In this document: in pieces, positions 15,940-24,483 of the stretch
How positions within the stretch are numbered: position 1 is the stretch's first letter
Layout of the letters: every line of letters starts with the position of its first letter
Origin: an uncultured Fibrobacter sp.
GTDB taxonomy: Bacteria > Fibrobacterota > Fibrobacteria > Fibrobacterales > Fibrobacteraceae
NCBI GenBank assembly: GCA_934700345.1
Contig: CAKUXP010000028.1
Span: 1-32,291 of the forward strand
Direction of reading: 5' to 3'
DNA: 32,291 nucleotides
Translations under genes and position numbers: made by a program
Notes under the pieces: model-generated
Told to the model about the DNA's origin: nothing
Seen by the model: the letters and a program-made list of their open reading frames with translations, nothing else
Databases searched by the model: none

Positions 15940-16463
15940 TTCAATGTCCTCAACAGGGAATCCAGGCGGGCGGTAAGCTTGGCTGCGCCGCTAGGGCATA
16001 AATGATCTATATTGGCTGCCATAGAATTCGCATAATCATGCTCACCCATTAAATTTTCATCGAGCAGAATAAATCTAGGGTTTATCGTGCTGATTTTTTC
16101 CAACCTATCAAGAACTGAAAGAGCTAGACTTCGTTTAAGCCCATAACGTCCCCAAGCGCCTGTTTTTCGATAATCGGGGTTTTGCGGAAAAATGACGCCT
16201 ATCACGGTAATTCCCTTTTGCGTTGCTGTTTCTATTATTTGGCGATTTATTTCAACATAATTTTCAAATATGTCTGCCTGAATAACAGCCAGATTGCTGT
16301 CAAAAGCTATTTCCGCATTTCCCCATCCTCCACAAGGCACCAAATTATCAAAGCCGCGTGTTTCTAAACTTCTTTCTGTATCCATTTTTCCTTCTAAGAA
16401 ATTGTTAGTCATTTCATAAAGACTTTTGGAATAGTTGTTCTGCCAAAATCCATGGTTTTCATC
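15936..16463 (-). pseudogene. TIGR02171 copy A, 3' fragment (SGNH-like C-terminal part)
   Basis: Downstream half of the SGNH-like domain of the disrupted gene, ending at 15936. The frame begins at the IS edge with DENHGFWQNNYSKSLYEM and includes GVIFPQNPDYRKTGAWGRYG, RFILLDENLMGEHDYAN and the catalytic-type block NIDHLCPSGA (Asp codon 16005-16007, His codon 16002-16004). A Met at 16412 opens a 158-codon frame that annotation programs would call a small protein, but it is half a domain and probably not made as a working product. Its last 16 residues (AAKLTARLDSLLRTLK) are identical to the end of copy B. The stop overlaps the propeller lipoprotein start (ATGA). Confidence 0.85.
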
Positions 16464-16466
16464 AGG

Positions 16467-16489
16467 CGGATTTAAGTCGCCAAGTAAAT
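16467..16489. repeat. IS30 inverted repeat, left on + strand (3' of transposase)
   Basis: Begins CGGATTTAAG and ends CAAGTAAAT. Against the reverse complement of the other end, 18 of 23 positions match, including the outer CGGATT and inner CAAGTAAAT. It overlaps the last codons of the transposase. Confidence 0.75.
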
Positions 16490-17164
16490 TTGTTTAACTT
16501 GTATAGAAATATACTCTAGCGGGGTCAAAAATCCAAGTCTCTTTCTCGGCCTGTTGTTCAGTTTCCACTCGATCCGCTTCGCCTGTTCCCTTGTAAGGTC
16601 CCCAAAGGACGTTCCTTTCGGCAGGTACTGCCGTATCAGACCGTTCATGTTCTCGTTCGCTCCGCGTTCCCACGAGTGGTAGGGCCTTGCGAAACAGTAC
16701 CCGACTTCCAGTTCCCTCGCTATCCTTGCGTGCCCGGCAAACTCCTTTCCGTTGTCGGACGTAATCGCGTGCAGGAATTCCCTGTAAGGCTCGAACGCCG
16801 CAATCACGGTATCGGCCAGGTCGCCGGCATCCTTCGTGGCGAGCGGTTCCAGAATGCAGAGGTTGGACTGTCTGTCGTTTGCGGTGAAGACGTTGCCGAC
16901 ATGGTTCGCACCGTTGATCAGGTCGATTTCAAAGTCTCCGAAACGGTTCTTCATGTCGGCCGCGGCGGGCCTGAGCGCAATCGGTATGCGGCCCGCGATG
17001 GAGCCGCGCCTGTCCTTCAGCGGTCCTCGCTTGTGGTAAGGTTTCCTGCCGTGCTTGGAAAGCCCGCCCGGGGAGATTCCCAGCTGGCTTGCGACGGTTT
17101 TCTGCGAATGCCCGGCATCCAGCAAGGCTTTAATTTGGTATCTTAGACCTCGGTTAAGTCTCAT
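16472..17164 (-). CDS. IS30-family transposase, internally shortened
   Basis: 230 residues. An N-terminal helix-turn-helix (RYQIKALLDAGHSQKTVASQ, about 8-27) is followed almost directly by KPYHKRGPLKDRRGSIAGRI and the DDE domain: Asp81 in FEIDL, Asp137 in TSDNGKEF, Glu171 in SWERGANENMNGLIRQYLPKG, with the DD(33)E spacing of IS30. Typical members have 300-350 residues; the roughly 100-residue linker between the HTH and the basic KRG segment seems deleted in frame. All three acidic residues remain, but function is doubtful. The start is the ATG at 17164 with AAAGGA upstream; the frame stays open further upstream only because it runs into host-gene sequence. Confidence 0.88.
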   Translation of the reverse strand: MRLNRGLRYQIKALLDAGHSQKTVASQLGISPGGLSKHGRKPYHKRGPLKDRRGSIAGRIPIALRPAAADMKNRFGDFEIDLINGANHVGNVFTANDRQSNLCILEPLATKDAGDLADTVIAAFEPYREFLHAITSDNGKEFAGHARIARELEVGYCFARPYHSWERGANENMNGLIRQYLPKGTSFGDLTREQAKRIEWKLNNRPRKRLGFLTPLEYISIQVKQIYLAT

Positions 17165-17263
17165 CGCCTGTCCTTTTCGTGGTTGGAAACGACAAGCTAG
17201 AAACTTGACTGTCCCCGGGATTCGTTTTCCGGGGATTTTTTTGTTGTTTTCCGCCACGAATGG

Positions 17264-17286
17264 ATTTACTTGACGATGAGAATCCG
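17264..17286. repeat. IS30 inverted repeat, right on + strand (5' of transposase)
   Basis: Begins ATTTACTTG and ends AATCCG on the + strand, the imperfect inverse of 16467-16489. The target duplication ATC follows at 17288-17290. Confidence 0.75.
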
Positions 17287-17319
17287 TATCATAAACAAAA
17301 CCCGGATATTTTTTATAGT

Positions 17320-19479
17320 TCATATAAAAAAACTGTTTTCCTTTTGATAATACCAAATATCCAAATCCAATGAAATAACCAAATAGCGCATTTTTTTTAC
17401 ATGCGGCAAAATATAGCGAGTGAGAAAATCAAACGAAAAGAAAGGATTATTCGGAACTTGCGCCAAATTGACGGCAAAAAAGTTTGAACTGAATAAATTA
17501 GGATTAACACCATCCAAGGCTCTTGAGGAACCCATTATAACGACATTGGCAGAATCTTTATATTTCCAAAGTAGTTCCATTTTATAGGGAAGCCACAAAT
17601 CTTCGGAAGTACCATTAGGAAGAAGATACACCCCCGCACTGTCCGGATCAAGTTCGATGTTCTGCGAGGAAGCGTTAGAAACCCACAGGTCCGGATGCCA
17701 GAGTTCCCGCCCCTCGGCGAGTTCGAGGACGCTAGAATCCGAGACGTCGATTAGCGCGATTTTCGAGTGAGCGCCCCCTGCGTCCGTGAGGGTCGCTACT
17801 GCGAGGCCTTCCCGTCCGCGGACCCATTCCGTGTGGTCGAAGGCGTAGCCGGCGGGCGACGGGACCATCTCCGAGAGTTTGCCCGAGCTGTCCGCGACAA
17901 GCAGCATCTCGTGGGCGTCGTAGCCCTTCCCGGCGAAGGACTTCCCCGTCTCGCCGCCGAAGTCGAGGAAGAGCGTCCGTTTCGCCGTGTCCGAGAGCGA
18001 CGCGTTGCAGGCCTGCTCGCCCGAATACCAGACTGATTCCTTGCCGTCCGCGTTCGCCCGGAGAAGGCGCGCGCCGCTTACCGCAAGCCTCCCGTCCGCG
18101 GAGACGCCGCCGTTGTATGTCCCGTCGAGGAGCTTCTCCGGTGTCCCGAACTTCCCGCCCGAGAACGGGACAGCCCACGTCGAACCAAGCTTCCACTCCG
18201 CGGCGTCCGAGTTGTTGCCTGCGCCTGTCACATAGACTATCTGCGTGTCCGCCCCGACGACTCGCCATCGCGGGATAGCCGCGCTTTCCGCATCGAGCTT
18301 CACGAGGTTCGAGCCCTTCGCGTCGAGGTCGCGCACGTAGAGGTCCGACCTGCCGGAAATCCCCTCGGGACGCGTGCAGAAGGCGACACGCTTCCCGTCC
18401 GGGGAAATCGCCGGGTGGTAGGCATCTATCGTGTCGGGGATTTCTACCGCCTGCGGATTTGAAGTGGCGAACCGAACAAATCCGATGTTTCCCGTTTCAT
18501 CATCGCGGAATGCGAGCGTCGAAACAAAGGTGCCGACTTTCCTTTTCAAAGCTTTCGCGTCGGCAAGGACGGAAATGTTATAATCCGATGTCTGGTTTTG
18601 GTTGTCCGCGAAATCCGGAATCCCTATCGAACCGCGGACAAGCCGGAAGCCGACATAGTCCACAGACATAGATGGCGTTACCGTATAAACATCTCCGCGA
18701 TTTTTCAGGGAGATGTTTTCCGACGCGTTGCGAAAGCTTCCTCCCTTGACGATGATTTCGTTCAAGGAGTTCGGCGCGTTTCCGCCGACAAAATCCGTCA
18801 CCGCCGTATCGCCGAGACTAGACATCCAGTCTCCGGTCCATTCGAGGACGTTTCCCGCCATGTCGCAAAGACCGTTCCGGTTTTTCCCGATGGAGCAGAC
18901 TTCGTGAGACGCATAGTCCGAGTTTTCCGAATTCCAGCCGGCAGCTTTCGGATTCCATCCGTTTTTCGCCGCATAGACCCACTCCGCTTCGGTCGGAAGG
19001 CGGTAGCCGTTTGCGGAATAATTTGTACGGAATCCATCCAGATAGACACACTTGCCGTTCGCATCTATGGACTTCGATGTCCAAGAATAAACCGAATCGA
19101 GCTTCATTGAACGGGAAAGCGCGTTCGCATAGAGAACCGCATCGTAAAACGTTACGTTCATCACCGGAAAATTTTCCTTTCCCTCGGCAAACGGAACGCC
19201 GGTCATCTGGAAATATTCGCCCTGCGTCACCTCGTGATCGCCGATGTAAAAATCGTAAGTGAAACGCGCAACAAGCCCGGTCGCTTCCAGCTTGACGGAA
19301 TCGCCTTTCGAAAGAATCCGCGAAAAGTTCCGAAAGGAATCGTCGAGATGATTCGCCGAAGAAGCCTCGTCCGCGCAGCTCGCAAAGAGAGTCCCGAGAA
19401 AGGACACGATTAGGACAAGAAATCCGTGGCGAAAAAAGCCGAGTGAAATCCGAAGGCGGGAAAGATTCAGAAAGAACAT
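17320..19479 (-). pseudogene. TIGR02171-family lipoprotein copy A, 5' fragment, frameshifted then split by IS30
   Basis: 719 codons: lipoprotein signal with lipobox LFASC, SUMF1-like domain (GDHEVTQGEYF, PVMNVTFYDAVLYAN, YRLPTEAEW, CDMAGNVLEWTGDW, KGGSFRN, VGFRL), propeller, and the start of the SGNH-like domain (VVIMGSSRALDGV). It stops at TGA 17320-17322 because a T7 run (A7 on the + strand, 17326-17332) is one base short: with T8 the frame continues NSFFYMNYKKYPGFVYD up to the IS30 insertion. With the IS removed and one T restored, the gene would be 906 codons, normal for the family. The propeller is nearly identical to copy B. The ATG at 19479 lies 9 bases after the upstream stop, with no obvious Shine-Dalgarno. 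Confidence 0.85.
17326..17332. other. Homopolymer run at the frameshift of TIGR02171 copy A
   Basis: Seven A on the + strand (seven T in the gene). Adding one T restores the family reading frame. The run could be a sequencing error, a fixed mutation, or a slippage-prone switch. Confidence 0.7.
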
Positions 19480-19488
19480 GGCGAAAAT

Positions 19489-20958
19489 TTAAAAATTAAA
19501 ATTCCGGCGGTCCATCACGACATAGAAACTGTCCGAGTAAACGATTTGCCATTCGGGATTTCCTGCCACCTCGGAAGCTAGATTTTTCCACGGGGTGAAA
19601 TAGCGAACCGGTAAAAGTACTCGCCCGATGTGAAGCGAATCCGCGTCGGGAAAAAAGGTTTCCGGATTTTGCGCATAGCCGAGATACGTCGAAAGAAAAG
19701 CGGAATCCTTGAGGATGAATCTTCCGTCGGCATAGGTTTTCAAGCCCCGGATATTCCATTCCAGAAATCCGCCCGAACGGTCGTCGTGAAAAATTCGAAA
19801 ACCTCCGGGAAGCGGATGGTTCCAAATAAACGATGCTGCTCCGACCGGAACGCGCTCCGCTGAAACGGAAACAAACGAACCGCTCCGCATGTAGGCGGGA
19901 ACGCTCCGAAGAAAGAATCCGACGGTAAAAGCCAGGATGAAGCATCCGGCCCAAGTTTCGCATCGGCGAAAGCGGACAAGTTCTCTTGCCGATAAAATTC
20001 TTTCCCAGAGAAGCCACACAAAAGGAAAGAGGAAAAGGGCGAGATTTCGCTCCGCGATAACGGCAAGGACGCAGACGGCAAGGAGCCATGCCGAGCGAAA
20101 CGAAATTTCCGTGCGCAAGCGGCGGAGAAGAAAAACGGTGGAAACGAGAATGGCAAAAAGCAAGGCGATCATCGCGACTTCGTTTTCCCCGCGGAAAAGA
20201 AGCGTCAGCGGAGAACGGTTCTCGGCGATTTCCCGGGAAAAGATTTGCGATGACGATGAACCGCCGACAAGACGATCCAAAAGCCCGAACGGATAGCGCC
20301 ACAGAAAGAAACCCTGGGAATGCCACAGCGGAACAGTCAGAAGCGTGAAAAAAAAGATTACGCTACCCCATTTTTGTTTTTGCGGCAAGCGCTTCCAGGA
20401 AAAAAGCAGCCACAAGAAGGACATCGCAAACCCGAGCGTGAAAAGTCCCTGAGTCCGCACCCAGAGCCATTCTGCGACGAGCAGCGAAACAGCGGAAAGA
20501 AAGTAGCGCGCCGAAAAACGCTTTTCGAATTCGGGCAGAAGATTCCAGAAGATTCCTAGAAAAAGCATCGAAGCAAAAACCGGGCGACATTCCAAAGCGT
20601 AGCGGAAAACAAAAGCAAGCCCGACCACCGCAGAAAACCCGAGGAGAGAGACCCGACGCCTTACGGGAAGCACCCAGAGAAAAGCGACGATTCCCCAGGC
20701 GATAGACTTGAAAAGTACAAGTCCTAAACTCCCGAATCGCGAAAAAACGGAATGAACGGCAAGCTGGAAATAAAGATGGACATTGATCCATGGGAAGCGC
20801 GAAGGCGTCCAGCAAAACGGGTCGCTTTCTGTCGGACCGTTTTCGATAAAATCCCGCGCCGAAGCCAAGTGCCACCAGATGTCCGTATCGGTCAAGGGAA
20901 AGAAGGCGAACAGGATTGTGGCCAGCGAAAAAAGAATCTTGAATACGACGGGTCTCAC
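19489..20958 (-). CDS. Polytopic membrane protein, GT-C glycosyltransferase-like
   Basis: 489 residues with about ten to twelve hydrophobic segments across the first 350 residues and a soluble C-terminal part. The first loop carries LTDTDIWWHLASARDF (Asp24 and Asp26), the acidic signature after TM1 seen in GT-C enzymes and in many uncharacterised bacterial relatives; GT-C enzymes use polyprenyl-linked sugars on the outer face of the membrane. The start is a GTG at 20958 overlapping the previous TGA (GTGA). It lies between the transglutaminase-like gene and the TIGR02171 genes, which suggests a shared envelope task, perhaps glycosylating an exported partner. No closer family could be assigned. 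Confidence 0.6.
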   Translation of the reverse strand: MRPVVFKILFSLATILFAFFPLTDTDIWWHLASARDFIENGPTESDPFCWTPSRFPWINVHLYFQLAVHSVFSRFGSLGLVLFKSIAWGIVAFLWVLPVRRRVSLLGFSAVVGLAFVFRYALECRPVFASMLFLGIFWNLLPEFEKRFSARYFLSAVSLLVAEWLWVRTQGLFTLGFAMSFLWLLFSWKRLPQKQKWGSVIFFFTLLTVPLWHSQGFFLWRYPFGLLDRLVGGSSSSQIFSREIAENRSPLTLLFRGENEVAMIALLFAILVSTVFLLRRLRTEISFRSAWLLAVCVLAVIAERNLALFLFPFVWLLWERILSARELVRFRRCETWAGCFILAFTVGFFLRSVPAYMRSGSFVSVSAERVPVGAASFIWNHPLPGGFRIFHDDRSGGFLEWNIRGLKTYADGRFILKDSAFLSTYLGYAQNPETFFPDADSLHIGRVLLPVRYFTPWKNLASEVAGNPEWQIVYSDSFYVVMDRRNFNF

Positions 20959-21683
20959 CTTTTCTTTTCGGAACGGCTGAGCTTTTTGATAGCGATGATC
21001 CGGTTCGCTTCAATGCCGGGATACGCCGGGAAAAATTCGTTTGCGACCTTATACCAGGCGAGAGACTTTTCGGGATCCGTTTTCAAAAGCGCATTGCCTA
21101 GGTTAAACGCAACGATTCCCAGGAACTGCCTTTTATGGATCGGGGTGAATTCGTAACCCGTCCACGGTCCTGCTGCGTATTTTTTCCGGTATTCCGCATC
21201 GGTATAGGAATATCCCGAACGGTTCGGTTCCACATTGGTGTCGCCTATCCGAAAAAAGATATGTCCCGGCAAGAGAATCGCATCCAACCGGATGTTTCGC
21301 GCTTCCCTGAGCATCAGGGCAAGCCATGTCGCACCGACGCAGGAAGAAACGCCGTTTTCAAGAACCCTTCGAGGAAAAATCGCATCGGGATTGCCCGAAC
21401 GTTCCTGCCCGACAAAGCGCAGATTCCAGTGGTTCCAGAAAAGAGCCTTTACCGCTCCGACCGTATCGCCGGTTTTCGCCAGGACGCTGTCGAAATAGCA
21501 CAGCCCGCTTTTCCATACCTCCGAGGAATCGATGCAGGAAGCTTCCTTGTTTTCAAAGGCGCAGGCGCTCTCCCGCAAGGAAACCGGAGAAGACTTCGTT
21601 GTTCCCAAAAAGAAGGAGAAAGCCGTCCCGAAAACGACCACGGCAAGGAACACGGCGATGATTTTTCGTTTACTGTAATGCAT
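20955..21683 (-). CDS. Membrane-anchored transglutaminase-like (SirB1-type) protein
   Basis: 242 residues. One N-terminal transmembrane segment (about 8-26) anchors a periplasmic domain. ENGVSSCVGATWLALMLREA (Cys115) and AILLPGHIFFRI (His141), followed by NVEPN, match the SirB1/Transglut_core2 pattern of a Cys in a 'G.C.g.a.l...la' helix and a His in 'PGH'. The C-terminal VAFNLGNALLKTDPEKSLAWYKVA looks like a TPR-type pair of helices. Catalysis is possible because Cys and His are present; substrate unknown. The ATG at 21683 overlaps the preceding gene by 14 bases and its stop overlaps the next by 4. Confidence 0.68.
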   Translation of the reverse strand: MHYSKRKIIAVFLAVVVFGTAFSFFLGTTKSSPVSLRESACAFENKEASCIDSSEVWKSGLCYFDSVLAKTGDTVGAVKALFWNHWNLRFVGQERSGNPDAIFPRRVLENGVSSCVGATWLALMLREARNIRLDAILLPGHIFFRIGDTNVEPNRSGYSYTDAEYRKKYAAGPWTGYEFTPIHKRQFLGIVAFNLGNALLKTDPEKSLAWYKVANEFFPAYPGIEANRIIAIKKLSRSEKKR

Positions 21684-23559
21684 CCCATTCCATCGGCGAA
21701 GCGTAAAAGTCGCGCATCGTCATCATATAGATGACCAGGCGTTTCGTTTGAAGAGTCTTTTTGTCCTTCATGACCCGATGCCGCACCCCGGGACCTCCAC
21801 CCCAGCTGGTAATCGTCTGGACATCCAAGCCGGTCGCAAAGGCGAGAAGCGAACCGGGACCTCCCGATTTCCCGTCGATTGATTCAAAGACTCCGGTAAA
21901 GGAATCCCCCATCAGAAGGATCGGGCTGTTCCTATCTCCGCGATACGGTTTCCCGTCGCGATAGACTTTCTTGACTTCGAGCGTTTCGGGAAAGTAAAAT
22001 CCCTGTTCCGACTTGGGAAGCTGGGCGACTAGGTCGCCTTCGCGAAGGATCGTCGTATCGCGCAGTTCGAGCGCGCCGGGTCTCGCTCCCGAAGCTACAT
22101 ACCAGTCGTAAGCGGTCACCCTTTCGGCAAGAAGCTCCATCACGGAAAGAAGCCCGGTTAAAGACCAGTGCGTATCGTTTTTCTGGAACGCAAAACCGTT
22201 TTCGCCATCGCTAGAACGCGCATCCAAAAGCACCGGGAAAACGTCAAGGACGTCTAGTCCCGATTCAAGCATCTTTCGGATAAACGCACGCCCGGCGACA
22301 TCGACGCAGAGCGTATCCGAAGTTCCCCGAATTAATTTATACGCATAGACCGATTCCTTCGTCGGGATGGGAACGACCAGAAACTGGATGTTCTGCGAAT
22401 CCAGTTCGCTTTTCAGTTCTAGCAAACGCGGCAGCGGATTGTGGAGCGAATCCTGCGCCGTAAAATCTTCGGCGAGAAGGGAATTCGCATCGCGGCGAAA
22501 CCAGAGCATCCCCTCGGAAGCCCAGGCGTTTTGTCCCGAAGGCAAAGAATCCAGGACCGCGGAGAGCTTCGCCTTGAAGGCTTTCGTCCCGGGCGTTTCC
22601 TGGCAAGCGCCCTGCAAACTTTCCAATGTTTTCCGCCTCCAGAAAGAAGAAGTATCCGGTTTGCGTACAAATTCACCGGAATCGCTCTTCAAGGAATCTT
22701 GCGTACGGACATTCCGAAAGGCGGGCACATCGAGCGCAACCCAAAGCGGCGTTCCCATCGGGTTTCCGCGCATCACGACAAAAGGACTTCTCCCGAACCA
22801 GGAACCCTCGGGAGGAACAGGTTCCAGGTCCGTATTGAGCGACGGATACAGGTAGGCGGCAAGCGTTCGCGCCCAGTCGAGAGAGGCTTCAAGCGAAAGC
22901 GTATCGGACGTATAGGATAGGAAAGCCTTAGACTCGGTCTCTGTCGGACGGTAACGGAGCCTTCCCCAAAACGGGGAAACTCCAGTCCATTTCCGCGGAT
23001 GGACTTCCGCCCAAAAGGACGCTCCTGTCAAATCATTGACAAACCAAAGCGCTTCCACTTTCTGGAAATCGGCAAAAATGTCCGTTCGTCCCCACTTGAC
23101 GCTTTCCACGCTGCGAATCTTTGCGGCGAGGGAATCTCCTCCACCGCTTGCGAAAAGATATTTCGTAAACGGTTCCCATGCGACCGGAAGCGTTCCCGAC
23201 AAAACTTCCGGCATGGAAAACGCAACGCTATCGAACATCGGAAACGGAAGATCCCCTTTCGGCAATTCGACCGCCGCGACGCCTTCGGAAAGTTCCAACT
23301 TGCCCGCTTCCCGGATCGGGTTCTTGAAATACATGGAAAAATCCAGGGCGGCTCTCGTCGGAAGCGATGCGGAATTCTTGACCGGTACCCGGCGAATTTC
23401 GGCATTCGGCGCAACGGAATCGATGACAAGCCAGAAAGTTCCGTCCTTTGCGGGCGACCGCTCGGGGAGCGTTCCTTTCGAAGACGACGAAACGCAGCCG
23501 GCAAAGAACCAGACACAAAAGAGGAAAGCGGCAAAGGCAAGCGGTATTCGATTTTTCAC
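21670..23559 (-). CDS. AlgX/AlgJ-like SGNH lipoprotein (putative O-acyltransferase)
   Basis: 629 residues. VKNRIPLAFAAFLFCVWFFA ending in a lipobox (FAGC) gives a lipoprotein signal. The C-terminal half resembles AlgX/AlgJ, the periplasmic SGNH enzymes that O-acetylate alginate: LVVPIPTKESVYAY, the Asp-His block KNDTHWSL (near residue 462) and the nucleophile block LLMGDSFTG (near residue 551). The N-terminal 250 residues are not recognised. No MBOAT (AlgI-like) acyl-donor partner is in the window. The start is taken as the GTG at 23559 because the signal peptide begins there; the open frame upstream is antisense to the amidase gene. No clear Shine-Dalgarno, so the start is uncertain. It heads the minus-strand operon. 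Confidence 0.7.
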   Translation of the reverse strand: MKNRIPLAFAAFLFCVWFFAGCVSSSSKGTLPERSPAKDGTFWLVIDSVAPNAEIRRVPVKNSASLPTRAALDFSMYFKNPIREAGKLELSEGVAAVELPKGDLPFPMFDSVAFSMPEVLSGTLPVAWEPFTKYLFASGGGDSLAAKIRSVESVKWGRTDIFADFQKVEALWFVNDLTGASFWAEVHPRKWTGVSPFWGRLRYRPTETESKAFLSYTSDTLSLEASLDWARTLAAYLYPSLNTDLEPVPPEGSWFGRSPFVVMRGNPMGTPLWVALDVPAFRNVRTQDSLKSDSGEFVRKPDTSSFWRRKTLESLQGACQETPGTKAFKAKLSAVLDSLPSGQNAWASEGMLWFRRDANSLLAEDFTAQDSLHNPLPRLLELKSELDSQNIQFLVVPIPTKESVYAYKLIRGTSDTLCVDVAGRAFIRKMLESGLDVLDVFPVLLDARSSDGENGFAFQKNDTHWSLTGLLSVMELLAERVTAYDWYVASGARPGALELRDTTILREGDLVAQLPKSEQGFYFPETLEVKKVYRDGKPYRGDRNSPILLMGDSFTGVFESIDGKSGGPGSLLAFATGLDVQTITSWGGGPGVRHRVMKDKKTLQTKRLVIYMMTMRDFYASPMEWDALQ

Positions 23560-23616
23560 GCTATACAAATTAGAAAAGCCGAAAAACGCACGCGGATGTT
23601 TTCTAGATTTTTTCCC

Positions 23617-24483
23617 ATGAAAAATATCCGCACGGCAATTCTCCAAGGAAAATGGCTCGGAAACACCCAGGCGACAAACGCCTGGTATCTCGGCGAAGCC
23701 CGCAAACTGAAGGAATCGAAAATCGATATCCTGGTTCTGCCCGAACTTTGCCATACACCCTACTTTCCGGTCGAAGAAAGCGAAAAAGGTTTCGACTGCG
23801 CCATCGAAAAGGACGACGCCATTATTGGCGAATGGCAGAATGTAGCGCGGGAAATAAGAAGCGTTATCGTATTCCCCTTTTTCGAGAAACGCGCCCGCGG
23901 AATCTACTACAACAGCGCATTCGTCTTCGAGCGGGACGGAAGCATCGCCGGGATTTACCGCAAGAGCCATATCCCCGACGATCCTGGATTTTTCGAAAAG
24001 TACTACTTCGCCCCGGGCGACACGGGATTTGCACCGATTTCCACTTCCGCCGGGAAGCTTGGCGTCCTTATCTGCTGGGACCAGTGGTTTCCCGAAGCGG
24101 CCCGCATCGAATCGCTCAAAGGTGCGGATATCCTGATCTATCCGACGGCAATCGGTTGGGACAGCGGCGAACCGGAACGCCTCTACGAACGACAGAAGGA
24201 CAGTTGGATGACCGTGATGCGCGGTCACGCCATCGCGAACCGGGTATTCGTCCTCGTGGCAAACCGGATAGGCACGGAAAGGAATCTCACCTTCTGGGGA
24301 AATTCCTTCATCGCCGCGCCGGACGGCTACGTTATCCAAAATCTGGGCCCCGAATTTTGCGGAGCCTCGGTTTCGGAACTTTCCCTTTCCGAGATTGAAT
24401 TCAACCGCAGATGGTGGCCGCATTTTCGCGATCGCCGAACGGATCTCTACAAGGACATTCTCAAGAACTGGGACACGCCATGA
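23617..24483 (+). CDS. aguB: N-carbamoylputrescine amidase
   Basis: Carbon-nitrogen hydrolase of 288 residues that converts N-carbamoylputrescine to putrescine, CO2 and ammonia. The nitrilase-fold triad is visible: Glu43 in LPELCHTPYF, Lys116 in YRKSHIPDDPGF and Cys153 in GVLICWDQWFPEAARI. The FEKYYFAPGDTGF segment is characteristic of the AguB branch. I chose the ATG at 23617, where family homology begins (MKNIRTAIL); in-frame sequence upstream is antisense to the AlgX-like gene. The stop overlaps aguA by 4 bases (ATGA), and the pairing with agmatine deiminase makes the substrate assignment firm. Confidence 0.93.
   Translation: MKNIRTAILQGKWLGNTQATNAWYLGEARKLKESKIDILVLPELCHTPYFPVEESEKGFDCAIEKDDAIIGEWQNVAREIRSVIVFPFFEKRARGIYYNSAFVFERDGSIAGIYRKSHIPDDPGFFEKYYFAPGDTGFAPISTSAGKLGVLICWDQWFPEAARIESLKGADILIYPTAIGWDSGEPERLYERQKDSWMTVMRGHAIANRVFVLVANRIGTERNLTFWGNSFIAAPDGYVIQNLGPEFCGASVSELSLSEIEFNRRWWPHFRDRRTDLYKDILKNWDTP

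Larger units (their letters stand above)
16464..17287 (-). mobile_element. IS30-family insertion sequence, 824 bp
   Basis: The element is bounded by imperfect inverted repeats (16467-16489 and 17264-17286, 18 of 23 positions matching) and flanked by a 3-bp direct duplication ATC (16461-16463 and 17288-17290), the size expected for IS30 elements. It encodes one transposase on the minus strand. Removing it with one copy of the duplication rejoins the host gene exactly as GFVYD|ENHGFW, the same motif as YDENH in copy B. This sets the ends to within a base or two. At 824 bp it is shorter than typical IS30 elements because its transposase lacks an internal segment. Confidence 0.88.

Noticed and set aside
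16472..17356. A longer transposase starting at 17356
   Set aside because: The first 64 codons are in-frame host gene plus IS leader; YMNYKKYPGFVYD belongs to TIGR02171 copy A. The IS30 protein starts at 17164.
12257..19479. Diversity-generating retroelement using the SUMF1/C-type-lectin-like domains as targets
   Set aside because: Such domains are frequent DGR targets, but there is no reverse transcriptase and no template-repeat-like copy near the SUMF1 ends; the near-identical tract is in the propeller and differs in all base types.
22999..23616. Extension of the aguB frame upstream of 23617
   Set aside because: It is antisense to the AlgX-like gene and nitrilase homology starts at MKNIRTAIL.
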